Source: Inquilinus sp. KBS0705 (GTDB taxonomy: Bacteria; Bacteroidota; Bacteroidia; Sphingobacteriales; Sphingobacteriaceae). From it: a stretch of DNA of 64,000 nucleotides. The translations under genes and the position numbers were made by a program. The DNA is taken from positions 124,001 to 188,000 of the forward strand of contig VCCI02000002.1 in assembly GCA_005938025.2 (NCBI GenBank), read 5' to 3'. Position 1 is the first letter of the stretch, and every line of letters begins with the position of its first letter. Below the pieces are notes generated by a model. That model was given only the letters and a program-made list of their open reading frames with translations. It was not told where the DNA came from and did not search any database. Below, piece after piece: positions 1-8,831 of this stretch.

Positions 1-1571
1 TAGGCATATGCTTCAGCCATAAAAGACTTCTCGGCATCTGTAACGCCTTTTTCTGTTTGCAACTGTATGTATTGCTCGTAGTATGGCTTAGCTAAACCTT
101 TAGATGTATTTCTATCAGGTTCTTTAAAGTCGTTAACACGTGCCTGGTACAAGGCCACAATTGCTATTGGCTTGCTTGCTTTTTGCTGAATGTAGCTAAA
201 AGCGCTATCTGCTTTAACTAATAATGTTGTATCGGCAACCGGCTTTGGTTTGGCTGTGCTAAAATACTGATCTGTAAAGGCCTTGTAATAACTCATACCT
301 TCTGATAAGTAATCATTCAGCGTAGCTTTACGAGATTTGCTAATAAACGTTTTATAAGCATCACCGGCTTCAACATATTTCTTTTTAGTGTATAATGTTT
401 TTGCTATCTCGCCATATACATCAGCTTGCGTTGTATCAAGTGTTAAGGCTTTTCTTAAGGTATTAATACCCGCAGAATCTTGCCCTGTAGCTACTTGTAA
501 ACGGCCTAAGTAAATATAATCACGTGGAATTACACGTTTAGGGTCTGCTTTAGTTACCCAGGTATTCATTGCGGTTAAGCCTGCAGCATAATCCTTGTTT
601 TCATATGCTGAATAACCTAAATAACGGTATACTTTTAAATTGCTATTTGCTGCAGAAGACAACGCTGATGCTTCAGTTTGCAATGCCTTGTAATCACCTG
701 ACAATAGCAAGAAATCGGCAAAACGCAAACGAGACTCTATAGACATATCTGTTAATGACAGATATTTACGATACTGATCTGTAGCTTCTTTAATTTTAGC
801 AGACGCCATTTTAGGATCGCTAAACGCCCAGCGTACATCAGTTTCTGCCCATTCACGGTAAGCAGGGCCATAGTTAGGGTCAAGTGCCAATGCGGCTTTG
901 TACTCTCTTTCCGAGTCTTCAAAGTTGTTGGCGTATTTCCATATAACACCGGTAGCTACTTTAGCATGAGCCAGTTTCGGATCAAGATCCAAAGCTGCCT
1001 GGTAGTTGCCTAATGCATCGGTGTTTTTACTTTGTGTGCGTAAAGCATCGCCTAAAGCTACCAATAGCTCGGCATCTTTAGGGTTTACGGCTTTCCCTTT
1101 ATTTAATACCGCTATAGCAGCATTAGCATCGGCTGGCGAAACCATACCGTTGGCATCAGCATTTAATAAATAGCTGCGGCCAACATATACATAGGGTTTA
1201 CTATCCTTACCTGCTAACGCAACTGCCTGGTTAAAGTTAGTAGTAGCGGTGTTTTTATCTTTATCCACAAAGGCAGCCGCACCTAAACCTGCATAATTTA
1301 AAGCTGATTTAGGGTTTACTGCAATTCCTTTTTGAAAAACTGCTTTTGCCGAATCGGGATAATCCTGAAGGATATACACCCAACCCAGGTAAAAAAAGTT
1401 TTCGTCCTTATTTGCCTGTGTAACTGTCAAATTTTTAAGCATCGATTTAGCTTTCTGGTATTGCTCAGCATCAATCGCTTTTTTGGCGTCGGCCAAACTT
1501 TGCGCAAAAACTGATGAACCCACAAATACCAGCGCTAATATTAATTTACTTATCTTACTGATCATTTTCAT
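1..1571 (-). CDS. Secreted TPR-repeat protein, 3' end beyond window
   Basis: The minus-strand frame is open from an ATG at 1571 to the left edge (at least 523 codons, no stop), so the C-terminus is missing. The N-terminus is a signal peptide (MKMISKISK, a hydrophobic run, then VFAQ). The rest is a string of TPR-like helical pairs, with phrases such as NYAGLGAAA, AELLVALGDALR and YIYLGRLQVA recurring about every 34-40 residues. TPR solenoids are protein-binding scaffolds; the partner here is unknown. It starts 21 nt after the PstS-like gene and is the last visible gene of the ExbB-TonB operon, so a cell-envelope role is inferred. Met3 (1565) is an alternative start. Confidence 0.85.
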   Translation of the reverse strand, partial: MKMISKISKLILALVFVGSSVFAQSLADAKKAIDAEQYQKAKSMLKNLTVTQANKDENFFYLGWVYILQDYPDSAKAVFQKGIAVNPKSALNYAGLGAAAFVDKDKNTATTNFNQAVALAGKDSKPYVYVGRSYLLNADANGMVSPADANAAIAVLNKGKAVNPKDAELLVALGDALRTQSKNTDALGNYQAALDLDPKLAHAKVATGVIWKYANNFEDSEREYKAALALDPNYGPAYREWAETDVRWAFSDPKMASAKIKEATDQYRKYLSLTDMSIESRLRFADFLLLSGDYKALQTEASALSSAANSNLKVYRYLGYSAYENKDYAAGLTAMNTWVTKADPKRVIPRDYIYLGRLQVATGQDSAGINTLRKALTLDTTQADVYGEIAKTLYTKKKYVEAGDAYKTFISKSRKATLNDYLSEGMSYYKAFTDQYFSTAKPKPVADTTLLVKADSAFSYIQQKASKPIAIVALYQARVNDFKEPDRNTSKGLAKPYYEQYIQLQTEKGVTDAEKSFMAEAYA

Positions 1572-1592
1572 CTTAGTTTTATATAAATATAG

Positions 1593-2519
1593 TTAGTGTA
1601 CAATGTTTATTTCTCTTGGGGGGATAGAATCAGGCAATAAACCCGATTTTAATATGATCCTTTGCCCCCGTTCACTTGCCAAAAACGATGCGAAACCCGC
1701 ACCTAACCCCTTTGTGCCTGTACAATCAATTATGTACAATGACCTACTTAGCGGGTATGTATGTTGGACAAGCGTAGTCTGCGAAGGTTTAAAGTACTGG
1801 TTAGGCACTTTTTTATTACCCTCATCCTTAACGCCAACAATTTTAACTTTATCAACGGCTGCAGCATAATCGCTATCAGGATCGTTAAGCCAGTTAAAAC
1901 CCACAATGCCAATTGCATCCGGGTGCCCGCTAACATATTTTATTACTTCTTTACTTGATTTTAAAGCGTAAATATTTTTCTGTTTTAGATCAATACTTCC
2001 GCTTAACTGCTTCAAATATCTTACCAAACTTGAGTTTGGGTTATCAAATACTATGCTTTTGTCGGCTTTTGCCCCGCCGTTAAGCATCTTCTTTATTTCA
2101 TTTACCGTAATAGTTGTATCGTTTGATGCCTGATTTACTATAATTGCTACAGCATCAACCGCAAATTTTACTATGTCGGCCGGCAGTGTACGCCTTTTAA
2201 ACAAGTTTACTTCTGCCGTATCCAGCGGGCGAGATAATATAGCTACTCTAACACTATCATTTAGCAGCATGCTTACTGCCTCTGCTTCTGTTTTATAACT
2301 TAATACCGGCTTAGCATCCGGGTATGCGGCTTTAAACACATACAATTCTTCGTCTATTATCGGCGAGAACGATTCATCTGCTGAAAAATATGCCGTTCCA
2401 CTGGTAAAACCTCCGGTAGGCGGGCCTTTTTTTATGTTTGTATTGCTTTTTTGCTTACAACTGCCAAACAGCAATACCACAATAAGCATTTGCAATACAA
2501 TTATTAATTTACTGTTCAT
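1593..2519 (-). CDS. PstS-like periplasmic substrate-binding lipoprotein
   Basis: The 308-aa product starts with a lipoprotein signal (VVLLFGSCKQK), so it is probably anchored to a membrane facing the periplasm. The body resembles the phosphate-binding PstS fold (type 2 periplasmic binding protein): a YFSADESF opening, a SRPLD motif after a helix and a conserved FAVDAVAIIVN strand. No pstA, pstB or pstC is nearby. Its 5' end overlaps the preceding small ORF by 11 nt inside the exb/tonB operon, as is common in Bacteroidota. The ligand cannot be read from sequence; phosphate is only the family default. Coupling to the TonB energy complex is an inference from position. Confidence 0.85.
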   Translation of the reverse strand: MNSKLIIVLQMLIVVLLFGSCKQKSNTNIKKGPPTGGFTSGTAYFSADESFSPIIDEELYVFKAAYPDAKPVLSYKTEAEAVSMLLNDSVRVAILSRPLDTAEVNLFKRRTLPADIVKFAVDAVAIIVNQASNDTTITVNEIKKMLNGGAKADKSIVFDNPNSSLVRYLKQLSGSIDLKQKNIYALKSSKEVIKYVSGHPDAIGIVGFNWLNDPDSDYAAAVDKVKIVGVKDEGNKKVPNQYFKPSQTTLVQHTYPLSRSLYIIDCTGTKGLGAGFASFLASERGQRIILKSGLLPDSIPPREINIVH

Positions 2520-2739
2520 CGGGATCCTTTTTTAACAACCGCGAAAAGCGTAAAACTGCGTAGATAATTATAACCAACCCGAATAAGGTTTTTTGCGGCT
2601 GGGCGAATTTTATCGGGAATTTATCCCAAAACATGATCATTAAGCCCAATACGCAAAACCCTGCAAATGCAGTAACTCCTAAAATAAGCAAAAACCGCCT
2701 TTTGGGCGATTTTTGCTTTTCATTTTTATCTGATAACAT
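2509..2739 (-). CDS. Small conserved membrane protein of the exb/tonB operon
   Basis: I place the start at ATG 2739 (MLSDKNEKQK), 7 nt after the tonB stop; a longer version from 2766 would overlap tonB. The product is about 76 aa: a charged N-terminus, a hydrophobic span (FLLILGVTAFAGFCVLGLMIMF), a short loop with FPIKFAQPQ, a second span (TLFGLVIIIYAVLRF) and an acidic tail (KKDPDEQ). Two membrane passes are likely. It overlaps the next gene by 11 nt, which suggests translational coupling. I recognise no functional motif. Its position between tonB and the PstS-like gene suggests an accessory role in the same envelope complex. Confidence 0.75.
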   Translation of the reverse strand: MLSDKNEKQKSPKRRFLLILGVTAFAGFCVLGLMIMFWDKFPIKFAQPQKTLFGLVIIIYAVLRFSRLLKKDPDEQ

Positions 2740-2746
2740 CGTTCTG

Positions 2747-3571
2747 TTATTCTTCTGCCAAGGCAAAGTTTACAGGTATGCTATATTGTACACGTACCGG
2801 GCGACCGTTTTGGATGCCTGGCTTCCATTTTGGAGAAGCCTTAAGTACGCGCATTGCTTCCTCATCTGTACCACTGCCTAAGCCACGTACAACTTTAATA
2901 TCAGTTAAAGAACCATCTCTTTCAACAACGAAGGTTAAAATTACACGTCCTTGCGTGTTATTTTCTCTTGCAATTGCAGGGTAATGGATATTCTTTGAAA
3001 GATATTTACCAAATGCAGACTCACCACCCGGGAAAGTTGGCTGTTGCTCAACCGCTGTAAAAATTTGGTTAGGGTTTTCCTCAACCACTTGTTTTACATC
3101 CGAGTTACCAACTGGCTCATCAATCCTGATATCGGCGTTAGGGTCACCTTTCTGGTCTTTTTGACCAGGGTCGGCAACTTTTAACTCTTCTACCGTTGGC
3201 GGATCTTTTTCCTGCACCTCGTTATCCGGTTTTACAACCGGAGGAGGGAAACGCACCTGGTCTATTTTCGGTTTAGGTGGTTCCGGTGGGGGTGGAGGTG
3301 GTTTTTTTGTTTCATCCACTGGAGGCGGAGGTAATACCACTTCGGTAACCTTTACCTTCTCATCAGCTTTCGGAATGAATCCCTCAATCTTATTGAGGAT
3401 TGTTTTAAAGGAAATAAGAAACACAAACACTGCAACACCTATAATAAGGGCCCTGTTGGTATGACGAGGGTTTTCCTTTCTTAATTCGTATGCACCATAT
3501 GCTTTGTTACGGCCTGTAAAAACAACGTCGATCCACTGCTGGTTTAGTATGTCTAATTTTGATCCAAACAT
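2747..3571 (-). CDS. tonB: Energy transducer TonB
   Basis: The 274-aa protein transmits proton-motive energy from ExbB/ExbD in the inner membrane to outer-membrane TonB-dependent transporters. It has a cytoplasmic N-terminus with the GRNKAYGAYELR motif usual in Bacteroidota TonBs, one membrane helix (ALIIGVAVFVFLISF, about residues 43-60), and a Pro-rich periplasmic linker (PPPPVDETKKPPPPPPEPP, about 82-105). The C-terminal TonB domain runs from about 185 (YPAIARENNTQGRV) through VVRGLGSGTDEEAMRV and WKPGIQNGRPVRVQY. It lies 31 nt downstream of the second exbD. The domain order is complete, so the identification is firm. Confidence 0.96.
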   Translation of the reverse strand: MFGSKLDILNQQWIDVVFTGRNKAYGAYELRKENPRHTNRALIIGVAVFVFLISFKTILNKIEGFIPKADEKVKVTEVVLPPPPVDETKKPPPPPPEPPKPKIDQVRFPPPVVKPDNEVQEKDPPTVEELKVADPGQKDQKGDPNADIRIDEPVGNSDVKQVVEENPNQIFTAVEQQPTFPGGESAFGKYLSKNIHYPAIARENNTQGRVILTFVVERDGSLTDIKVVRGLGSGTDEEAMRVLKASPKWKPGIQNGRPVRVQYSIPVNFALAEE

Positions 3572-3602
3572 TATCTTCTAACGTTAATTTACTTTTAATA
3601 AT

Positions 3603-4136
3603 TTAATAGTTTCCGTCACGCTTAAGCAATTCAAGCTCTGCTGGTAAAATGTCTACAATAGCGTACGATTGTATGTTCACTATTTTCATCTCATCCAAAA
3701 CATCAACCAAATTCTTATAGTTTGATTTATCACTTGGCTTAATAAGCACTACCAGGAATTTACCTGTTGTTTGTTGTACTTCCTTACTTTTTTCGATAAG
3801 GGTTTTACGTATGCCATTTTTACCGTAATTATCGGTGGTCGGCTGCGATTTACCAGGCTCTCCTATAAACCATTCCAATTTATTGTTAGCACCTAACAAT
3901 ATGGTCATCGATCGTGATGCAGCAACAGGCTTTTGATCCTTGGTTTGCTCATCCTTATCGGGCATGGTTACATCCATAGCCTTAGGTTTAGATAGCGTAG
4001 TGGTAAGCATGAAGAAGGTGATCAATAAGAAGGCCAGATCCACCATCGCGGTTAAATCCACGCGTGTAGAGGCTTTCTTACTTCTTACTTTCCCGCCTTT
4101 TTTTCCCCCGCCGGAGGAGGTGTCTAATTCTGCCAT
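3603..4136 (-). CDS. exbD: ExbD/TolR-family biopolymer transport protein (second copy)
   Basis: This 177-aa protein is the proton-channel partner of ExbB. After a Gly/Lys-rich cytoplasmic stretch it has the ExbD signature TRVDLTAMVDLAFLLITFFMLTT (about residues 25-47; given in parts: RVDLTAMVD, LAFLLITFFML). The membrane-buried Asp of the motif carries protons. The remaining residues form the periplasmic ExbD/TolR domain. It lies 5 nt from the upstream exbD, and the two copies differ in length and sequence. Tandem unequal ExbDs followed by tonB are typical of Bacteroidota. Confidence 0.95.
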   Translation of the reverse strand: MAELDTSSGGGKKGGKVRSKKASTRVDLTAMVDLAFLLITFFMLTTTLSKPKAMDVTMPDKDEQTKDQKPVAASRSMTILLGANNKLEWFIGEPGKSQPTTDNYGKNGIRKTLIEKSKEVQQTTGKFLVVLIKPSDKSNYKNLVDVLDEMKIVNIQSYAIVDILPAELELLKRDGNY

Positions 4137-4141
4137 TTCTG

Positions 4142-4759
4142 TTATTTTTTAGGTACAGCTCTAATCGTTGTAATTAGACTAAACTTGTCAATTTTTTGTT
4201 TCTGAAGCACGGCTATCAATGTTTTAATAGTTGGGTACTCCTCTTTGTTATCACCTTTTATAGATATCCTTAACGCTTTATTGTGTAAAGCTACGTCGGC
4301 TTTGCGCGCTTCGCGTATCCAGTCGGCTAATTCGTTGTTAGCAGTAGTATCCATAGGGATACCTGGTTGCTTAAACTCCTTTTTCTGTCCGGCATCTAAA
4401 GCAAGGAAGCCTTTAAGCTGACTCATAGGCACACCAAAAATTGGCGTTCCGGAGAATTTTGTTTGCTCTTCGGGTGTAAACGGGATATTGTACTTCTGGC
4501 CCATTTGTATAAGCGTTTGTTTACGAATATCATTACCATCTACCGTAAAGAACACCTTTTTTTGCGCAACTGTTAGCAGCAATACGTTATCATCAGGTAT
4601 TGGCTGCATAATTGACGAAGCAGGTATATCTACCGGCACAGGATCTTCTGTGCGGGGTTTGGCTGTTAATATGAAGAAAGTAAGCAGCAGGAAAGCTACG
4701 TCGCACATGGCGGTCATATCTATCGAGGTGCTCTTTCTTGCAACTTTTACTCTTGGCAT
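4142..4759 (-). CDS. exbD: ExbD/TolR-family biopolymer transport protein (first copy)
   Basis: The 205-aa product carries the motif STSIDMTAMCDVAFLLLTFFIL near residues 10-31, with the protonatable Asp in MCDVAF, then a periplasmic domain. It is longer than the second copy because of an insert around residues 85-140 (KYNIPFTPEEQTKFSG and following). The C-terminal TolR-like part (IKTLIAVLQKQKIDKFSLIT) is intact. It starts 92 nt after exbB, the widest gap in the operon. The two ExbDs probably form heteromeric stators with ExbB, which is inferred from pairing in this operon type. Confidence 0.95.
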   Translation of the reverse strand: MPRVKVARKSTSIDMTAMCDVAFLLLTFFILTAKPRTEDPVPVDIPASSIMQPIPDDNVLLLTVAQKKVFFTVDGNDIRKQTLIQMGQKYNIPFTPEEQTKFSGTPIFGVPMSQLKGFLALDAGQKKEFKQPGIPMDTTANNELADWIREARKADVALHNKALRISIKGDNKEEYPTIKTLIAVLQKQKIDKFSLITTIRAVPKK

Positions 4760-4851
4760 ATTGTTCTTTTTTAAAATATATAATGTAAAGATAGTTAATT
4801 ATCCCAATTATATTCTGTTATAACGGGAAAACACGCACTAATATTTTACGA

Positions 4852-5691
4852 TTATTTATTTTTATGTGATGCAGCGAATGTTTGAACAATGCTGAAACCA
4901 GTTTCGTCAATAGCGTAAGTCAGTTTATCAATTTTTGAAGTGAACAAGTTGTACATTACAATTGATATAGCTGAAGTACCGATACCTAATGCAGTATTGA
5001 TAAGTGCCTCAGAGATACTGTTTGATAATGCTGCCTGGTTTGGAGCACCCGATGCTGCTAACTCGCCGAAGGCCTTGATCATCCCGATTACTGTACCTAA
5101 TAGACCGGTTAATGTACCGATAGATACCAAAGTAGCGATAATGGTTAAGTTTTGCTCTAACATAGGCATCTCTAAAGCTGTTGCTTCTTCAATGTCTTTT
5201 TGGATAGCTAATGTTTTTTGATCAACATCCAGGTTAGGCTCTGCTTCCATTTCGCGGTATTTTTTCAAACCTGATTTGATAACGTTTGCAACTGAACCTT
5301 TTTGTTTGTCGCACTCTGCGCTTGCAGCGTCGATGTTACCTGCGTTAAGAAAAGATTGGATCTTTCTAACAAATGCATCTACGTTTCCAGTACCTGATGC
5401 TTTACCAATAACTACAAACCTTTCGATTGAAAATACGATAACCATTAACAGGTACGACATGATGATAGGTACAATTACCCCACCTTTGTGTACAGTACCG
5501 AATAGATCGCCTGGGTTTGGCTCATTTGCCGGGTCGCCACCTTTGTAGTGACTTGGATCGCCTAAGATGAATATGAAAATACAAATTGCCACTACAATAC
5601 AGATTGGAATGGTCAAAGATGCAAATGCGCCGGATGCACTTGAGCTTTCTTTTTTAACAGTAGTAGTTGGTTTTGTTGGTGCGTTTGCCAT
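4852..5691 (-). CDS. exbB: MotA/TolQ/ExbB proton channel family protein
   Basis: The 279-aa inner-membrane protein forms the pentameric channel around ExbD. It has an extra N-terminal hydrophobic helix (about residues 25-45), a second near 70-92 (GGVIVPIIMSYLLMVIVFSIERF) and the paired ExbB helices near 180-205 (TLVSIGTLTGLLGTVIGMIKAF) and 220-250 (EALINTALGIGTSAISIVMYN). The last two contain the conserved small-residue and Thr positions lining the channel. The extra N-terminal helix is usual for Bacteroidota homologs. It is the first gene of the seven-gene operon. Confidence 0.95.
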   Translation of the reverse strand: MANAPTKPTTTVKKESSSASGAFASLTIPICIVVAICIFIFILGDPSHYKGGDPANEPNPGDLFGTVHKGGVIVPIIMSYLLMVIVFSIERFVVIGKASGTGNVDAFVRKIQSFLNAGNIDAASAECDKQKGSVANVIKSGLKKYREMEAEPNLDVDQKTLAIQKDIEEATALEMPMLEQNLTIIATLVSIGTLTGLLGTVIGMIKAFGELAASGAPNQAALSNSISEALINTALGIGTSAISIVMYNLFTSKIDKLTYAIDETGFSIVQTFAASHKNK

Positions 5692-5764
5692 TACTTTTTA
5701 ATTTTTAGTTTTCGTTTTGTTTATAATATAAGTTAATAAAAATGTGTGCGTATTAAGCGAATAA

Positions 5765-5772
5765 CAAAAATA
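5765..5772 (-). promoter_or_regulatory. Candidate -7 element of exbB operon
   Basis: The minus strand reads TATTTTTG, matching the Bacteroidota consensus TAnnTTTG, 73 nt before the exbB ATG. No good TTTG -33 box lies at the expected distance (only GTTTT), so support is partial. Confidence 0.35.
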
Positions 5773-5877
5773 GAATTTAAATGAATTAAAAAAACTATTT
5801 CAGCAATTCTTTATAATAATTTAATATACAGCCCTTATCGTTTTGTAAATTGGTGAATACATAACGCTTTTAAGCAG

Positions 5878-5906
5878 AAAAATTGTCTTAGTGACAGACA
5901 ATTTTT
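5878..5906 (-). terminator. Perfect 11-bp hairpin, likely terminator for the yciH/lipid kinase transcript
   Basis: AAAAATTGTCT pairs perfectly with AGACAATTTTT around a 7-nt loop. On the minus strand the stem ends in a T-run. It sits about 195 nt downstream of the SUI1-family gene and before the exbB promoter, so it insulates the two leftward units. The stem is AT-rich, so termination strength is uncertain. Confidence 0.55.
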
Positions 5907-6100
5907 TACAATAAAACTTAATTTTTTTAATAATAGCAAACGGAAACTTATAAAAAGTGTGTAACTATAATGATATAGATGCGTCTAAGAACACCATTGT
6001 TACGCTAAGTTGGTTGTTATTAATTGCTATTTAAACCGCGTAATGTGCATCCCTGCAAGTTGTTAACCTGCTTTTGCCACTGTTATCCTGGTTAATTATA

Positions 6101-6436
6101 TTACCCTCCGGCTTTTTTTGCCTTGTACCCTTCGGTGTGCAGTATGGTTAAAATTTTGTCCCTAAAATCACCCTGTAATAATATTTCGCCCTCTTTTACA
6201 GACCCACCTACGCCACATTTGGTTTTTAGTTTTTTCCCTAAAGCTTCAATATCTGCAACACTGCCTATAAACCCCGAGATACGGGTTACGAGTTTATTCC
6301 CTTTTATACGATCAAGGAATATTTTTAAGTTTTGCTGCTGCGGGGGCAGCGTTTGTTGCTCAGTGTCCGCTTCTACCTGATATTTAAAATCAGGGTCTGT
6401 AGAGTACATTATGCCGGTAAAGTTTTTCTTTGCCAT
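6101..6436 (-). CDS. yciH: SUI1/eIF1-family translation factor (YciH-like)
   Basis: The 111-aa protein belongs to the bacterial SUI1 family, related to eukaryotic eIF1, thought to influence start-codon fidelity on the 30S subunit. The SUI1 domain occupies about residues 36-107, with [33 protein letters not shown] and [10 protein letters not shown] matching the conserved core. Length is normal. It starts 6 nt after the stop of the lipid kinase gene, so the two are probably cotranscribed. Confidence 0.93.
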   Translation of the reverse strand: MAKKNFTGIMYSTDPDFKYQVEADTEQQTLPPQQQNLKIFLDRIKGNKLVTRISGFIGSVADIEALGKKLKTKCGVGGSVKEGEILLQGDFRDKILTILHTEGYKAKKAGG

Positions 6437-6442
6437 TGGTTA

Positions 6443-7333
6443 TTACTTTTTATAAGTATCGCCAACCATAACTTTTAGTGCGCCGGGTTGTATTTCTATA
6501 TCAATATTAATCCCGGCTTCGCGTGGCTCGCCATCTAAATGTATAGGCCCCGGCTGTGTTCTGGTAATGGCTACTGTTTTCCCTTTTATTATTTGTACAA
6601 ATTTAGAGCTTTCGCTTGTCTTGGTAAACATCCGCAAACCCATTTCGGGGAAGCGCCATAGCGGGAACGGCTTGATAATACATATATCAAGCAGCCCATC
6701 CTGTACAGATGCTGTGGGCGATATATGTGCGTTGTTACCATATTGGGATGAATTGGCTATACTAAGCATAAATGCCTCGCGCTGGTATTGCACCCCATCT
6801 ATAGTTATATTGTAAGTTTGCGACCGATAGTTGGCTATCTCCTGGAAGGAAGATTTTAGGTAGCTAAAAAAGCCCCGCTTTTTACTTCCATGGGCAAACA
6901 CATGGCTAATATGTGCATCAAAGCCCATGCCCGCCATATTAAAAAACCATTTGCCATTCATTTTACCGGCGTCGATATCAATAACATGCCCGGTATTTAA
7001 AGCCTTTATTGCGCCTTCGGCATTCATTGGCACGCCTAAAAAGCGCGAAAGGCCGTTTCCCGATCCATATGGAATTACCCCTAACACGGTATTGGTACCT
7101 GCAATTGCCGATGCCACCTCGTTAACTGTGCCATCGCCGCCCACTGCTATAATTATTTCATAATCGGCAGCGGCATCCCTGGCTACATCGCGGGCGTGCT
7201 TTATACCTGTGCTAAAAATAGTTTCGAACTCAAAAATCGAGTGATCGAGGTATTTAGTTATCAGCTCCGGCACACCGTCCTTCTTCTTCCCTCCCGATAC
7301 CGGGTTTATAATAAATAACGCTTTCCTTTTCAA
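6443..7333 (-). CDS. Diacylglycerol/lipid kinase family protein (YegS/DgkB-like)
   Basis: The 296-aa protein should phosphorylate a lipid alcohol such as diacylglycerol, using ATP at the inner face of the membrane. The N-terminal nucleotide-binding domain has INPVSGG (about residue 10), the signature VGGDGTVNEV (about 63-72) and PYGSGNGLSRF (about 90-100). The C-terminal beta-sandwich ends with IHLDGEP, the conserved loop of this family. There is no membrane helix, as is normal. The true lipid substrate cannot be told from the sequence. It is upstream of and close to the yciH-like gene. Confidence 0.92.
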   Translation of the reverse strand: MKRKALFIINPVSGGKKKDGVPELITKYLDHSIFEFETIFSTGIKHARDVARDAAADYEIIIAVGGDGTVNEVASAIAGTNTVLGVIPYGSGNGLSRFLGVPMNAEGAIKALNTGHVIDIDAGKMNGKWFFNMAGMGFDAHISHVFAHGSKKRGFFSYLKSSFQEIANYRSQTYNITIDGVQYQREAFMLSIANSSQYGNNAHISPTASVQDGLLDICIIKPFPLWRFPEMGLRMFTKTSESSKFVQIIKGKTVAITRTQPGPIHLDGEPREAGINIDIEIQPGALKVMVGDTYKK

Positions 7334-7392
7334 CTATATAGGTTTTCAGCCGTCAAAAGTAAATGTATTTTCGGCTTTGTGAAAAATTGTTT

Positions 7393-7400
7393 TATTTTTG
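7393..7400 (+). promoter_or_regulatory. Candidate -7 element for metK
   Basis: TATTTTTG matches TAnnTTTG and lies just before the candidate riboswitch, so transcription would begin near 7405 and include the leader structure. A clear -33 TTTG at 19-20 nt upstream is not seen (closest is TTTTCG at 7368-7373). Confidence 0.4.
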
Positions 7401-7485
7401 CCACCCGAAAGTGGACTGATTTACCAGCCGTTATAATAGCGGACGAGATTGCAACCACGTAAAAAAGTGCTAATTCTGCCCCTTT
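7401..7485 (+). ncRNA. Candidate S-box-like (SAM-I variant) riboswitch upstream of metK
   Basis: The leader contains GCAACCAC (7451-7458), an A-rich loop, then GTGCTAATTC (7467-7476). This is the core of the SAM-I riboswitch, where GCAACC opens P3 and GTGCTAA closes it; here CAC pairs with GTG. Just upstream, CCGTTA (7428-7433) pairs with TAGCGG (7437-7442) as a hairpin. I cannot build a convincing P1 helix, so this is either a compact variant or a partial match. A later inverted repeat AACGTTT/AAACGTT (7489-7495 and 7518-7524) followed by TTTATT could act as the expression platform. Feedback by SAM on SAM synthase would make sense. Confidence 0.5.
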
Positions 7486-7539
7486 TACAACGTTTCAAAA
7501 TTTCATACCTTTCGGTTAAACGTTTTATTAAATAATTAT

Positions 7540-8790
7540 ATGCCATATTTATTCACTTCAGAATCCGTATCAGAGGGGCACCCGGATAAAGTTGCCGATC
7601 AGATATCAGACGCGCTAATTGATAACTTTTTAGCTTTTGACCCCGAATCCAAAGTAGCCTGCGAAACTTTAGTAACTACCGGGCAGGTAATTTTGGCTGG
7701 CGAGGTAAAATCTAAAGCTTACTTAGATGTACAAAAGATTGCACGCGAAGTGATCAATAAAATTGGCTATACCAAAGGCGAATACATGTTTGACGGTAGC
7801 TCGTGCGGTGTGTTATCTGCCATTCATGAGCAATCGCCCGATATTAACCAGGGTGTTGACCGCCAGGCCAAAGAAGAGCAAGGCGCAGGCGACCAGGGTA
7901 TGATGTTTGGTTACGCAACCAGCGAAACCGACAATTACATGCCTTTAGCTTTAGATATAGCGCATGCCTTATTAATAGAGCTTGCTGCCATACGCCGCGA
8001 AAATACAGACATTAAATACCTGCGCCCCGATGCAAAATCGCAGGTTACGCTTGAATATAGCGACGATAATACACCTACCCGCATTGATGCTATCGTAATA
8101 TCTACACAACACGATGATTTTGACGAAGAGCAAGCGATGCTTAAAAAGATAAGCAATGATATAATAAGCATACTTATACCACGTGTAAAAGCTAAATATC
8201 CTAAATACGCTCACTTTTTTAACAGCGATATTAAATACCACATTAACCCTACCGGTAAATTTGTTATTGGTGGCCCCCATGGCGATACAGGCTTAACCGG
8301 CCGTAAAATTATTGTTGATACCTACGGTGGTAAAGGTGCCCACGGTGGCGGTGCATTCTCAGGTAAAGATCCATCAAAGGTTGATAGGTCTGCCGCTTAT
8401 GCTACACGCCATATTGCTAAAAACCTGGTAGCTGCAGGAGTTTGTAACGAGGTTTTGGTACAGGTATCGTACGCTATAGGTGTAGCACAGCCAATGGGTA
8501 TTTATGTAAATACTTATGGTACTGCTAAAGTAGGTTTAAATGATGGGGAGATAGCTAAAAAGGTAGAGGCCATATTTAATATGACTCCTTATGCTATTGA
8601 AACACGCTTTAAATTGCGTAACCCAATATACAGCGAAACCGCTGCTTACGGCCACTTTGGTAAGCCAAGTATTACAGTTACTAAAACCTTTAATGCGCAC
8701 GACGGCAGCAAACTCGAACGCGAAGTAGAACTGTTCACCTGGGAAAAGCTGGACTTTGTAGATAAAGTTAAAGCCGAATTTGGTTTATAA
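7540..8790 (+). CDS. metK: S-adenosylmethionine synthase
   Basis: The 416-aa enzyme makes S-adenosylmethionine from methionine and ATP in the cytoplasm. Seen: SEGHPDK near residue 13 (ATP/Mg binding), [12 protein letters not shown] near 118-129 (the GAGDQG signature), and [13 protein letters not shown] with IVDTYGG near 245-265. The length and the [10 protein letters not shown] start fit the family. A Bacteroidota-typical extension brings it above the 384 aa of E. coli MetK. Its leader carries a candidate SAM-sensing RNA, and a strong terminator follows 10 nt after the stop, so it is monocistronic. Confidence 0.98.
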   Translation: MPYLFTSESVSEGHPDKVADQISDALIDNFLAFDPESKVACETLVTTGQVILAGEVKSKAYLDVQKIAREVINKIGYTKGEYMFDGSSCGVLSAIHEQSPDINQGVDRQAKEEQGAGDQGMMFGYATSETDNYMPLALDIAHALLIELAAIRRENTDIKYLRPDAKSQVTLEYSDDNTPTRIDAIVISTQHDDFDEEQAMLKKISNDIISILIPRVKAKYPKYAHFFNSDIKYHINPTGKFVIGGPHGDTGLTGRKIIVDTYGGKGAHGGGAFSGKDPSKVDRSAAYATRHIAKNLVAAGVCNEVLVQVSYAIGVAQPMGIYVNTYGTAKVGLNDGEIAKKVEAIFNMTPYAIETRFKLRNPIYSETAAYGHFGKPSITVTKTFNAHDGSKLEREVELFTWEKLDFVDKVKAEFGL

Positions 8791-8800
8791 GAATAAAAGA

Positions 8801-8831
8801 AAGCCTTCTTAAATTCAGAAGGCTTTTTTTA
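8801..8831. terminator. Bidirectional terminator between metK and CGNR gene
   Basis: AAGCCTTCT and AGAAGGCTT form a 9-bp stem with a 7-nt loop. A T-run follows on the plus strand and TTTCTTTTATT on the minus strand, so it serves both convergent genes. Confidence 0.9.

Larger units (their letters stand above)
5692..6100. other. Gene-free AT-rich region upstream of exbB
   Basis: These 409 bases hold no convincing coding frame. Contents: a candidate -7 box for the exbB operon (5765-5772), a perfect 11-bp hairpin with a T-run on the minus strand (5878-5906), and an imperfect palindrome around a GTTAAC core at 6056-6072. The rest is AT-rich spacer. Confidence 0.6.

Noticed and set aside
1593..2519. 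A full Pst phosphate importer
   Set aside because: No permease or ATPase genes accompany the PstS-like lipoprotein; the operon is TonB-linked.
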